Shown here: positions 44,004 to 55,996 of the stretch, piece by piece
Position numbering within the stretch: position 1 is the first letter of the stretch
Layout: every line of letters begins with the position of its first letter
Source of the DNA: Melaminivora jejuensis
GTDB lineage: Bacteria; Pseudomonadota; Gammaproteobacteria; Burkholderiales; Burkholderiaceae_C
Reading direction: 5' to 3'
Assembly: GCF_017811175.1 (NCBI RefSeq)
Contig: NZ_JACWIJ010000002.1
Span: 1,798,001 to 1,862,000, forward strand
DNA: 64,000 nucleotides
The notes under the pieces: model-generated
What the model saw: only the letters and a program-made list of their open reading frames with translations
Database searches by the model: none
What the model was told of the DNA's origin: nothing
Made by a program: the position numbers and the translations under genes

Positions 44004-44600
44004 ATGACTGCACCCGCCGCAACTGCCACGCCCACCGCGCCTGCCAAGAGCGCCCCAAGCGCCAAGAGCGTGGCCAAGAGTGTTCTCAACGATGCCCGCC
44101 AGATCGAGCGCGCCGTGATGTTGATCGAAATGGGTGCGCGTATGCAGGTGCTCGAATCCGAGACCACGCTGTCCTACGAACGCCTGATCCGGCTGTACAA
44201 GGAAGTGGCGGGCAAGTCGCCCTCCAAGGGCCAGCTGCCGTTTTCCACCGACTGGTTCCTGACCTGGCAGGAAAACATCCACAGCTCGCTGTTCCTGAAC
44301 ATCTACGAATACCTGTCCAAGGGCGTGGCGCTGGACTCGGTGGAACTGCTCACGCGCGCCTACCGCCTGTACAACGAGCAGGTGGCAGCTGCCGAGATCG
44401 AGCCGCTGCTGTCCTTCACGCGCGCCTGGCGGCTGGTCAAGTTCGTCGATGCCGGGATGCTCACGCGCACCCAGTGCTCGCAGTGCAAGGGCCAGTTCGT
44501 CTCCGAGCTGTACGAGAACCGCCACTACACCTGCGGCTTGTGCAATCCGCCGGCACGCGCCGGCAAGAGCAAGAGTGCCGGCGCATTGACGCTGCACTGA
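44004..44600 (+). CDS. flhC: Flagellar master regulator subunit FlhC
   Basis: 198 residues. The FlhC core starts at about residue 26 (KSVLNDARQIERAVMLIEMG) after an Ala/Pro/Ser-rich N-terminal extension of about 25 residues not found in E. coli FlhC. The four zinc-binding cysteines are at 158, 161, 177 and 180 (CSQCKG and CGLC). It provides most DNA contact in the FlhD4C2 complex. A hairpin and a repeat copy follow, then the convergent deaminase gene, so flhDC forms an isolated two-gene unit. Confidence 0.96.
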   Translation: MTAPAATATPTAPAKSAPSAKSVAKSVLNDARQIERAVMLIEMGARMQVLESETTLSYERLIRLYKEVAGKSPSKGQLPFSTDWFLTWQENIHSSLFLNIYEYLSKGVALDSVELLTRAYRLYNEQVAAAEIEPLLSFTRAWRLVKFVDAGMLTRTQCSQCKGQFVSELYENRHYTCGLCNPPARAGKSKSAGALTLH

Positions 44601-44610
44601 ACCAGCGCAA

Positions 44611-44671
44611 AATATCAGTCAAATCTGGCTCAAACCCTTGCCAGACAAGCGCTGACAGCTATCAATTTAGC
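44611..44671 (+). repeat. Dispersed ~55-bp repeat, copy 7, intergenic
   Basis: AAATCTGGCTCAAACCCTTG then CCAGACAAGCGCTGACAGC and TATCAATTTAGC is a near-consensus copy between the convergent flhC and deaminase genes. Confidence 0.92.
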
Positions 44672-44674
44672 GGC

Positions 44675-44698
44675 AAAGCCCCGCCCGTGCGGGGCTTT
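44675..44698. terminator. Hairpin between flhC and the deaminase gene
   Basis: AAAGCCCCGC-CCGT-GCGGGGCTTT is a perfect ten-base stem with a short T run on either side. It can act on both convergent genes. Confidence 0.75.
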
Positions 44699-44704
44699 GT
44701 CGCA

Positions 44705-47099
<2,395 letters not shown>

Positions 47100-47114
47100 G
47101 GCAGTGGGCAGGCA

Positions 47115-47156
47115 AGAAAAAGGCACGCCGCCCCGGAAACAGCAAGGCGGCGTGCC
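47115..47156 (-). terminator. Terminator of the BMP/nucleoside ABC transporter operon
   Basis: On the minus strand GGCACGCCGCC pairs with GGCGGCGTGCC, followed by a T5-C-T2 run. It lies just after the last binding-protein gene and before DUF3422. Confidence 0.88.
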
Positions 47157-47214
47157 GTGTGAGGTGGCGCCCCCGGGAGAACCGCAGAGGGCGCCTGCAG
47201 GCTGCAGCGCCGGC

Positions 47215-48369
47215 TTACTTGGCGCCGGGCACCTGGCCTTCCACGCCCTTGACGTAGAAGTTGATGCTGGTCAGGAACTTGTCGTCCGCCGCAGCGTCAC
47301 CGGCCAGCACTTCCTTGCCGGTGTTGTCGGCCAGCGGGCCTTTCCAGATGACCAGCGTGCCGTCCTTGAGGCCTTGCCTGGCCTCCTCGACCTTGGCCTT
47401 GAGCTCGGCGGGCACATCCTCGGCGATGGACACCAGGTCGATGGCGCCTTCCTTGACACCCCACCAGGCCTGGCCGGTCGTCCAGGTGCCGTTGAGCGCA
47501 TCGTTGATGGCCTTGGTGTAGTACGGCACCCAGTCGATGACGGCCGAGCCCAGGTGCGCCTTGGGGCCGTAGGCGGTCATGTCCGAGTCCCAGCCGAAGG
47601 CGCGCTTGCCCTTTTCCTCGGCGGTCTTGAGCACGGCGGGCGAGTCGGTGTTCTGGAACAGCACGTCGGCGCCGCCGTTGATCAGCGAGGTCGCGGCCTC
47701 GGTCTCCTTGGGCGGGCTGAACCACTCGTTGACCCAGACCACCTTGGTCTTGATGTCGGGGTTCACGCTCAGCGCACCCAGGGTGAAGCTGTTGAGGTTG
47801 CGCAGCACTTCGGGAATCGGCACCGAGCCGACCACGCCCAGCGTATTGGTCTTGGTCATGCCGCCGGCGATGATGCCGGCCAGGTAGGCGCCCTCGTAGG
47901 TGCGGCTGTCGTAGGTGCGCACGTTCTCGCGCGTCTTGTAGCCCGTGGCGTGCTCGAAGCGCACGTCCGGGAACTCCTCGCCCAGCTTCTGGATGGTGTC
48001 CATATAGCCGAAGGTGGTGCCGAAGACCAGCTTGTTGCCCTGGCCGATGATGTCGCGCAGCACGCGCTCGGCGTCCGGCCCCTCGGGCACGCTCTCCACG
48101 TACATGGTCTGGATCTTGTCGCCGAACTCGGCTTCGAGCTTCTTGCGCGCCTGGTCGTGGGCAAACGTCCAGCCGCCATCGCCCACCGGGCCGATGTAGG
48201 CAAAGCCGATCTTCAGCGGCTCGGCAGGCGCTGCCGCCGCCGCCGGGGCCGGCTCGGGAGCGGGCGCGGGCGCCGGCTCCTCCTTCTTGCCGCAGCCCAC
48301 CAGGGCGGTGGCGGCCAGCGCCGTGGCGGCGGCGAGTTGGAGCAGGGAACGCTTGTGCAGATCAGTCAT
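47215..48369 (-). CDS. BmpA-type basic membrane lipoprotein, purine-binding, copy B
   Basis: 384 residues. A lipoprotein signal (TALVGCGKKE, lipobox Leu-Val-Gly-Cys) and a Pro/Ala linker precede the BMP domain (FAYIGPVGDGGWTFAHDQAR; FGTTFGYMDTIQKLG; VVWVNEWFSPPKETEAA; AFGWDSDM). Such proteins bind purine nucleosides (PnrA, NupN types) or related compounds for an ABC transporter. It is the last gene of a five-gene operon and a close paralogue of the preceding gene, from which it differs mainly at the N-terminus and in ligand-loop residues. A terminator follows at 47115-47156. Confidence 0.93.
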   Translation of the reverse strand: MTDLHKRSLLQLAAATALAATALVGCGKKEEPAPAPAPEPAPAAAAAPAEPLKIGFAYIGPVGDGGWTFAHDQARKKLEAEFGDKIQTMYVESVPEGPDAERVLRDIIGQGNKLVFGTTFGYMDTIQKLGEEFPDVRFEHATGYKTRENVRTYDSRTYEGAYLAGIIAGGMTKTNTLGVVGSVPIPEVLRNLNSFTLGALSVNPDIKTKVVWVNEWFSPPKETEAATSLINGGADVLFQNTDSPAVLKTAEEKGKRAFGWDSDMTAYGPKAHLGSAVIDWVPYYTKAINDALNGTWTTGQAWWGVKEGAIDLVSIAEDVPAELKAKVEEARQGLKDGTLVIWKGPLADNTGKEVLAGDAAADDKFLTSINFYVKGVEGQVPGAK

Positions 48370-48457
48370 GGGGCAGTCCTTCGTTGAATGGTGATGGGAC
48401 GAGGCACACAGGAGATGCGGGAGATGCGATGAACGGTGCGGCAGTGCCTGGCAGTGC

Positions 48458-49621
48458 TTACTTGCCCTCGGTGCCGGGCACCTTGCCCTCGACACCGGCA
48501 ACGAAGAAGTTGATGCCGGTGAGGAATTTCTCGTCCGCCACCTGGCCGGCCGTGAGCAGCTCCTTGCCGGCGTTGTCCTGGATGGGGCCAGTCCAGACGG
48601 CAAAGCTGCCGTCCTTCAGGCCATCGCGCGCCTTGGCCACGCGATCGCGGATGTCCTGCGGCACGTCGTCGGCGATCTTGAGCAGGTCGATGGCGCCTTC
48701 CTTGACGCCCCACCAGTAGTTGCCCTGCGGCCAGTTGCCGGCCAGCGTGTCCTCGACCACCTTGGTGTAGTAGGGCGTCCAGTCGATCACCGCCGAGCCC
48801 AGGTGCGCCTTGGGCGCGAAGCTGCTCATGTCGCCGTCCTTGCCGAAAGCGCGTGCGCCGCGCTCCTCGGCGGTTTTCAGCACGGCGGGCGAGTTGGTGT
48901 TCTGGTACATGACGTCCACGCCGCCGTTGATGAGCGACGCCGCTGCCTCGGCCTCCTTGGGCGGGCTGAACCACTCGTTGACCCAGACCACCTTGGCCTT
49001 GATGGCTGGATCGACGCTTTGCGCGCCCAGCACGAAGCTGTTGATGTTGCGCACCACCTCGGGAATCGGCACCGAGGCCACCACGCCCACGGTCTTGGTC
49101 TTGCTCATGCCGCCGGCGACGATGCCGGCCAGATACGCACCCTCGAAGGTCTTGGTGTCGTAGGTGGCGACGTTGTCCTGCTGCTTGTAGCCGGTGGCGT
49201 GCTCGAACTTCACGTCGGGCAGGTCGGCGGCGACCTTCTGCACGAACTCCTGGTAGCCGAAGCTGGTGGCAAAGATCAGCTTGTTGCCCTGGCCCGCCAT
49301 GTCACGCATGACGCGCTCGCTGTCGGCGCTCTCGGGCACGCTCTCGACGAAGGACGTCTCGATGCGGTCGCCGAACTTGTCCTGGATGGCCTTGCGGCCC
49401 AGGTCGTGCTGGAACGTCCAGCCGCCGTCGCCGATGGGGCTGACATACATGAAGCCGATCTTGAGTTTGTCGGCGGCAGGCGCGGCAGCCGGGGCCGGCT
49501 CGGGCGCAGCAGCGGCAGGCGCGGGCGCCTCGTCCTTCTTGCCGCAGCCGGCCAGGGCTGCCGCAGCGAGGGCCGACAAGGCAGCCGCCTTGAGCAGGGA
49601 TCGTTTGTTCATGGGCTTCAT
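48458..49621 (-). CDS. BmpA-type basic membrane lipoprotein, purine-binding, copy A
   Basis: 387 residues, starting MKPMNKRSLLKAAALSALA with lipobox LAGC before GKKDEAP. The BMP domain matches copy B almost throughout (FMYVSPIGDGGWTFQHDLGR; ATSFGYQEFVQKVAA; VVWVNEWFSPPKEAEAA; AFGKDGDM). It lies directly after the two permease genes. Two tandem binding proteins on one permease pair suggest that the transporter accepts two sets of ligands. Two ATG codons nine bases apart are possible starts; either leaves the signal peptide intact. Confidence 0.93.
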   Translation of the reverse strand: MKPMNKRSLLKAAALSALAAAALAGCGKKDEAPAPAAAAPEPAPAAAPAADKLKIGFMYVSPIGDGGWTFQHDLGRKAIQDKFGDRIETSFVESVPESADSERVMRDMAGQGNKLIFATSFGYQEFVQKVAADLPDVKFEHATGYKQQDNVATYDTKTFEGAYLAGIVAGGMSKTKTVGVVASVPIPEVVRNINSFVLGAQSVDPAIKAKVVWVNEWFSPPKEAEAAASLINGGVDVMYQNTNSPAVLKTAEERGARAFGKDGDMSSFAPKAHLGSAVIDWTPYYTKVVEDTLAGNWPQGNYWWGVKEGAIDLLKIADDVPQDIRDRVAKARDGLKDGSFAVWTGPIQDNAGKELLTAGQVADEKFLTGINFFVAGVEGKVPGTEGK

Positions 49622-49679
49622 GGATCTGAGAGGAAAGAAAGGAAACAGGGGAGCGAAGAACCGCAGACCGGGAGCGCGC

Positions 49680-50600
49680 CTAGCCACCCGGGTGGAAGGG
49701 CCGGCCCAGCGAGGCCGGCATGTTCGCACGAATCCACACCGGGTTGCGCGAGATCAGCACCAGCACCACGATGGTGGCCACATAGGGCAGCATGGACAGC
49801 AGCTGGCTGGCCACCTGCACGCCCGAGGCCTGCAGATGGAACTGCAGCATGGTCACGCCGCCGAACAGGTAGGCGCCCAGCAGCACGCGCGCTGGCCGCC
49901 AGGTGGCGAAGGTGGTCAGCGCCAGCGCGATCCAGCCGCGCCCGGCCACCATGCCCTCGACCCACAGCGGCGTATAGACGGTGGAGATATAGGCCCCGGC
50001 CAGCCCGCACAGCGCCCCGCCCGCCGCCACGGCGCCCAGGCGGATGCGCCGCACCGGATAGCCCAGCGCGTGCGCCGACTCGGGCGATTCGCCCACCGAG
50101 CGCAGCACCAGCCCGGCGCGCGTGCGGTACAGAAACCACACCAGGGCGGCGGCCAGCAGCATGGTCAGATAGACCAGCGGGTGCAGCGTGCCCAGCGCCG
50201 GGCCGAGCACCGGCAGATCGGCCAGCCCCGGCCAGGAAAACTTGGGCGTGGTCGGCAGCTTGGCCTGCACGTAGCCGATGCCGGCAAAGGCCGAAAAGCC
50301 CACGCCGAAGATGGACAGCGCCAGCCCCGTGGCGTACTGGTTGGTGTTGAACCAGATGACCAGCACGCCGAACAGCGCCGCCAGCAGCGCCCCGGCCGCC
50401 ATGCCGGCCACCAGGCCCAGGGCAAAGCTGCCCGTATGCACCACGGTGGCAAAGGCCGCCACGGCGGCGCACAGCATCATGCCCTCGGCGCCCAGGTTGA
50501 CGATGCCGGCCTTTTCGTTGATGAGCAGGCCCAGCGAGGCCAGTGCCAGCACCGTGCCGGCGCTGAGCGTGGCGCCCAGCAGCAATGCATAGGATTCCAT
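49680..50600 (-). CDS. Nucleoside-type ABC transporter permease 2
   Basis: 306 residues, about eight to nine membrane helices, BPD_transp_2 family. It contains LGLLINEKAGIVNLGAEGMM, the characteristic loop that contacts the ATPase, and later RSVGESPESAHALGYPVRR. The ATG overlaps the stop of permease 1 by one base (TGATG); the much longer open frame seen upstream is a shadow of permease 1. It forms the membrane channel with that protein. Homologous to the NupQ/YufQ type. Confidence 0.93.
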   Translation of the reverse strand: MESYALLLGATLSAGTVLALASLGLLINEKAGIVNLGAEGMMLCAAVAAFATVVHTGSFALGLVAGMAAGALLAALFGVLVIWFNTNQYATGLALSIFGVGFSAFAGIGYVQAKLPTTPKFSWPGLADLPVLGPALGTLHPLVYLTMLLAAALVWFLYRTRAGLVLRSVGESPESAHALGYPVRRIRLGAVAAGGALCGLAGAYISTVYTPLWVEGMVAGRGWIALALTTFATWRPARVLLGAYLFGGVTMLQFHLQASGVQVASQLLSMLPYVATIVVLVLISRNPVWIRANMPASLGRPFHPGG

Positions 50601-51676
50601 CACCCCTGCCCTCCGCGTTTGGTGCCGACCCAGCGCACGCGGTAGGCAATCAAGGTATCGCACGCCAGCAGCGTGAACAGCAGCAGGCCCTGGAACACGC
50701 CGGTGAGCGACTTGGGCAGCCCCAGGCGCGACTGCGCCAGCTCGCCGCCGATGTAGAACATGCTCATCAGAACAGCCGACAGCACCATGCCCACCGGATG
50801 CAGCCGCCCCACGAAGGCAACGATGATGGCGGCAAAGCCGTAGCCCGCCGGCACATAGGGCGTGAGCTGGCCGATCGGCCCGGCGACTTCCAACGCTCCC
50901 GCCAGCCCGGCGGTGCCGCCGGAGATGAGCAGCGCCATCCACAGCGCCCGGCGCGAGGAAAAGCCCGCATAGCGCGCCGCCGCCGGCGCCAGCCCGCCCA
51001 CCTGCAGGGCAAAGCCGGCACGCGTGCGAAACAGGAACAGCCACAGCAGCGCGCTGCCCACGAGCGCCAGCGGCAGCCCGATGGTCACGCGCGAGCCGGC
51101 AAACAGCTTCGGGATCTGCGTCACCCGCTCGAACATGCGCGTCTGCGGGAAGTTGTAGCCCATGGGATCCTTCCACGGCCCATAGACCAGGTAGCCCAGC
51201 AGCAAGATGGCGACATAGACCAGCATCAGGCTGACCAGGATCTCGTTGGCGTTGTAGCGGTCGCGCAGGAAAGCCACGATGCCTGCCCAGGCCATGCCGC
51301 CCAGCACGCCGGCCAGCAAGATGGCCGGGATGATCCACGGCCCCGTGCCCTTGTCCGCCAGCAGCGCCATGCCGCCGGCGGCTACTGCGCCCAGCACGAA
51401 CTGCCCCTCGGCGCCGATGTTCCAGACGTTGGAGCGAAAGCACACCGCCAGGCCCAGCGCTACCAGCAGCAGCGGCGTGGCCTTCACGGCCAGCTCGCCC
51501 AGCGCGTAGGCCGACTTGACCGGCTCCCAGAAAAAGACCTGCAGCCCGCGCACCGGATCCTTGCCCAGCAGCACGAACAAGGTCACGCCGATGGCCACCG
51601 TGATGGCCAGCGCCAGCAGCGGCGAGGCATACGTCCACACGCGCGAGGCCTGGGGCCGCGCTTCAAGCTTGAGCAT
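50600..51676 (-). CDS. Nucleoside-type ABC transporter permease 1
   Basis: 358 residues with about ten membrane helices, NupP/YufP type. It begins MLKLEARPQASRVWTYASPL and contains FRSNVWNIGAEGQFVLGAVA, the counterpart of the NLGAEG loop in permease 2, plus a cytoplasmic GGLAPAAARYAGFSSRR. Its start overlaps the last 14 bases of the ATPase gene and its stop overlaps the next ATG, so translation of all three is coupled. Confidence 0.93.
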   Translation of the reverse strand: MLKLEARPQASRVWTYASPLLALAITVAIGVTLFVLLGKDPVRGLQVFFWEPVKSAYALGELAVKATPLLLVALGLAVCFRSNVWNIGAEGQFVLGAVAAGGMALLADKGTGPWIIPAILLAGVLGGMAWAGIVAFLRDRYNANEILVSLMLVYVAILLLGYLVYGPWKDPMGYNFPQTRMFERVTQIPKLFAGSRVTIGLPLALVGSALLWLFLFRTRAGFALQVGGLAPAAARYAGFSSRRALWMALLISGGTAGLAGALEVAGPIGQLTPYVPAGYGFAAIIVAFVGRLHPVGMVLSAVLMSMFYIGGELAQSRLGLPKSLTGVFQGLLLFTLLACDTLIAYRVRWVGTKRGGQG

Positions 51677-53252
51677 GGCCTGCCCCCTGTTCCCGGCTGC
51701 GGCCCAGGTGCTCCTGCACCTCGGCGTGCCACAGGCCGCTCATCCACTCGCCGATGCGCTCCACGCTGGCCTCGGCACGCGGCACCGAGGGCGACAGGCG
51801 CCCCTTGGCCAGCACGTGCAGGCGATCGCAGATCTCGAACAATTCGTCCAGCTCCTCGCTGACCACCAGCACGGCGCAGCCGGCATCGCGCAGCTTCAGG
51901 ATCTCGCCGCGGATCTGCGCCGCCGCACCCACGTCCACGCCCCAGGTCGGCTGCGAGACGATGAGCAGCTTAGGCCTGGCATCGATCTCGCGCCCGACGA
52001 TGAATTTCTGCAGGTTGCCGCCCGACAGCGACCTGGCCGGCGCATCCGGCCCGCCCGCCTTGACGTTGAAGCGGCCAATGATGGTGCGCGCCTGGTGCTG
52101 CAACTCGCGCATGTGCAGCCAGCCGCCCCGGCCCACGGCGTTGCCGCGCGTGAGCAGCAGGTTGTGCGCCAGGCTCATGGTCGGCACGGCGCCGCGCCCC
52201 AGGCGCTCCTCGGGCACGAAGTGCAGGCCCAGCGCCCGGCGCGCGCGCGGCGCCAGCCGCCCGGCAGGCCGCCCGGCCAGCACGACCATCTCGGCTCGCG
52301 CCCGCGTGTCCTCGCCCGACAGGGCGTAGAGCAACTCCTTTTGCCCGTTGCCCGAGATGCCGGCGATGCCCACCACCTCGCCAGCGCGCACTTCCAGGTC
52401 GATGCTGACCAGCGGCACGCCAAACGGATCGTCCGCCGGCAGCGACAGGCCGTGCGCCGCCAGCACCAGGTCGCCCAGCGCCACTTGGTGGTGCGTGAGC
52501 GCCGGCGGCTCGGCGCCGATCATCAGGCGCGACAGCGAGGCGTTGGACTCCTGCATGGGGTTGCATACGCCCGTGACCTTGCCCCCGCGCACCACCGTGC
52601 AGGCGCTGCACAGCTCGCGGATCTCGTGCAGCTTGTGGCTGATGTACAGGATGGAGCAGCCCTCCTGGCTGAGCTGGCGCAGCACCACAAACAGCTTGTC
52701 CACGGCCTGCGGCGTGAGCACCGAGGTCGGCTCGTCCAGGATCAACAGGCGTGGGTTGGTGAGCAGCGCGCGGATGATTTCCACGCGCTGCATCTCGCCT
52801 ACCGACAGCGTATGCACCGGGCGCTGCGGGTCGATGTCCAGGCCGTACTCGGCCGCCTTGTCGGTGATGCGCCGGGCGACTTCGGCCAGCGCCAGGCGCC
52901 TGTCCAGGCCCAGCCAGACGTTCTCGGCCACGGTGAGCGTGTCGAACAGGCTGAAATGCTGGAACACCATGGCGATGCCCAGCTCGCGCGCCTCCTGCGG
53001 GTTCCTGACCTGCACGGGCTGGCCATCGAACAGCACGCTGCCCGCGTCGGGCTGGGTGGCGCCGTAGATGATCTTCATCAGCGTGGACTTGCCGGCGCCG
53101 TTCTCGCCCAGCACGGCATGGACTTCGCCCGGCTGCACCGTGAGCGAGATGCCGTCGTTGGCCACCACCGCCGGGTAGCGCTTGGTGATGCCCGTCAGTT
53201 GCAGCCGTGGTGGCGGCGCGGTCGCGGCAGCATTCGAGGGGGATGGGTTCAT
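51663..53252 (-). CDS. Nucleoside-type ABC transporter ATP-binding protein (two domains)
   Basis: 529 residues with two ABC cassettes. The first has a full Walker A (GENGAGKST), signature LSVGEMQRVEI and LLILDEPTS. The second has a degenerate Walker A (GISGNGQKELL) but an intact signature LSGGNLQKFIV, the usual asymmetry of NupO, RbsA and similar importers. It drives the two permeases encoded downstream. The first Met (MNPSPSNAAATAPP) is preferred over an upstream TTG. It begins the operon; a degenerate repeat copy and the LysR gene end lie just upstream. Confidence 0.95.
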   Translation of the reverse strand: MNPSPSNAAATAPPPRLQLTGITKRYPAVVANDGISLTVQPGEVHAVLGENGAGKSTLMKIIYGATQPDAGSVLFDGQPVQVRNPQEARELGIAMVFQHFSLFDTLTVAENVWLGLDRRLALAEVARRITDKAAEYGLDIDPQRPVHTLSVGEMQRVEIIRALLTNPRLLILDEPTSVLTPQAVDKLFVVLRQLSQEGCSILYISHKLHEIRELCSACTVVRGGKVTGVCNPMQESNASLSRLMIGAEPPALTHHQVALGDLVLAAHGLSLPADDPFGVPLVSIDLEVRAGEVVGIAGISGNGQKELLYALSGEDTRARAEMVVLAGRPAGRLAPRARRALGLHFVPEERLGRGAVPTMSLAHNLLLTRGNAVGRGGWLHMRELQHQARTIIGRFNVKAGGPDAPARSLSGGNLQKFIVGREIDARPKLLIVSQPTWGVDVGAAAQIRGEILKLRDAGCAVLVVSEELDELFEICDRLHVLAKGRLSPSVPRAEASVERIGEWMSGLWHAEVQEHLGRSREQGAGHAQA

Positions 53253-53290
53253 CGCCTGGATTGTCTCCGAAAACAAAAGGGGTTTTTATG

Positions 53291-53349
53291 GGTGAAATCC
53301 GCCATTTCCCATTGATGGGCAAGCGCAGATAGCTATGTTTTCCGTAGCG
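53291..53349 (+). repeat. Dispersed ~55-bp repeat, copy 8, overlapping a LysR gene end
   Basis: GGTGAAATCCGCC, then ATTGATGGGCAAGCGCAGAT and AGCTATGTTTTCCGTAGCG is a diverged copy. Its complement supplies the TAG stop at 53333-53335 and the last residues (SLRKT) of the LysR protein. Confidence 0.75.
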
Positions 53350-54265
53350 ATGAAGCCACATCCCTGATGGCTTCGCGCAGCCACGCACCGGCGGCCGAGT
53401 GGTGCGTGCGCGCGTGCCACAGCTGGTAGTACATCAGCCGCGGGAAGGCCAGCGGCGCCGGCAGCATCGCCAGGGGCAGCTGCTGCGCGTAGCGCTCGCA
53501 GAACTGCCGGCCCGTGGTCAGCACCAGCAGGCTGCCCGCCACCATGGCCGGGATCAGGCTGAAATGCGCGCAGCGCACGGTGATGCGCCGCGCCAGGCCC
53601 AGCGCGTCCAGATGCGCGTCGATGACGCCGCGCGCGCCCGGGTGGGTGGGCGTGGGGGCGATGTGCTCGGCGGCCAGCCAGTCCTCCTGGCTCCAGCCCC
53701 GGCGCACCGCCGGGTGCTCGCGGCTGACCAGGCAGACCACCTCGTCGGCAAACAGCCGCCCCAGATGCAGGTCGCCAGGCGGCTCGGGCCAGTTGCCGAT
53801 GACCACGTCGGCCTCGCCCTGCGCCAGGTGGGCGTGGTAGTGCGCGTCCGCCGACAGGGGCAGGATCTCCACCGGGCACAGCGGCGCCTCGGCCTTGATG
53901 CGCGCCACCAGGCGCGGCAGGAACAGCGGATCGAGGTAGTCGCTGGCGGCAATGCGAAAGCTGCGCGTGGCGCTGCGCGGCGCGAAGCCGCGCGCATCGG
54001 AAAACAGCACCTCGGCGGCGCGCAGGATGCTGGCTGCCGGCTCGACCATGGCCAGCGCGGCATCGGTGGGCTGCATCCCGGCGCCCGAGCGCACCAGCAG
54101 CGGATCGCCCGCCAGCGTGCGCAGGCGGCGCAGGGCGCCGGAGACGGCTGGCTGGTACATACCCAGGCGCAGGGCGGCACGCGAGACGCTGCGTTCAGTA
54201 ATCACGGTATGCAAGACCCGGATGAGATGAAGGTCGATCTTGTCGAAAAGGGCAGGCTCTCTCAT
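53333..54265 (-). CDS. LysR-family transcriptional regulator
   Basis: 310 residues. The N-terminal winged helix (about 6-65: LHLIRVLHTVITERSVSRAA, with recognition region QPAVSGALRRLR) is followed by the substrate-binding-type effector domain (about 88-300). It lies between the purine ABC transporter (downstream, same strand) and xdhAB (divergent), which makes it a good candidate to regulate both in response to a purine. The last residues are encoded by a dispersed repeat copy, so the C-terminus may be truncated or extended compared with relatives. The ATG at 54265 is used; a GTG two codons earlier is possible. Confidence 0.92.
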   Translation of the reverse strand: MREPALFDKIDLHLIRVLHTVITERSVSRAALRLGMYQPAVSGALRRLRTLAGDPLLVRSGAGMQPTDAALAMVEPAASILRAAEVLFSDARGFAPRSATRSFRIAASDYLDPLFLPRLVARIKAEAPLCPVEILPLSADAHYHAHLAQGEADVVIGNWPEPPGDLHLGRLFADEVVCLVSREHPAVRRGWSQEDWLAAEHIAPTPTHPGARGVIDAHLDALGLARRITVRCAHFSLIPAMVAGSLLVLTTGRQFCERYAQQLPLAMLPAPLAFPRLMYYQLWHARTHHSAAGAWLREAIRDVASSLRKT

Positions 54266-54275
54266 ATCCACTCGG

Positions 54276-54423
54276 GTATGCGCGCCATGGGCGGGGGTGT
54301 ATGCGCCGCGCCGTGGCCCGGGCTATACGCGGGGGCGCGGGCTGGCGGGCAGGGCAGGGGATTGCCGGCAACTCTACACACGCCATAGCGCAGTGGGCAT
54401 CCGGGTTATACGCAGCAGCGTAT
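54276..54423. promoter_or_regulatory. Operator-like array between the LysR gene and xdhA
   Basis: GTATGCGC occurs at 54276-54283 and 54299-54306, TATACGC at 54324-54330 and 54407-54413, and the last copy forms an inverted repeat ATACGC-AGCA-GCGTAT at 54408-54423, 35 bases before xdhA. LysR regulators usually bind such T-N11-A style dyads in divergent promoters. The exact operator cannot be fixed by eye. Confidence 0.5.
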
Positions 54424-54457
54424 GCCGGCGGCCACGCTGCGCCCTACCCTCACCACC

Positions 54458-55992
<1,535 letters not shown>

Positions 55993-55996
<4 letters not shown>

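Noticed and set aside
49680..51638. Very long open frame of 652 codons spanning both permease genes
   Set aside because: Its first half is a shadow of permease 1 in another frame; only the last 306 codons are real (permease 2).
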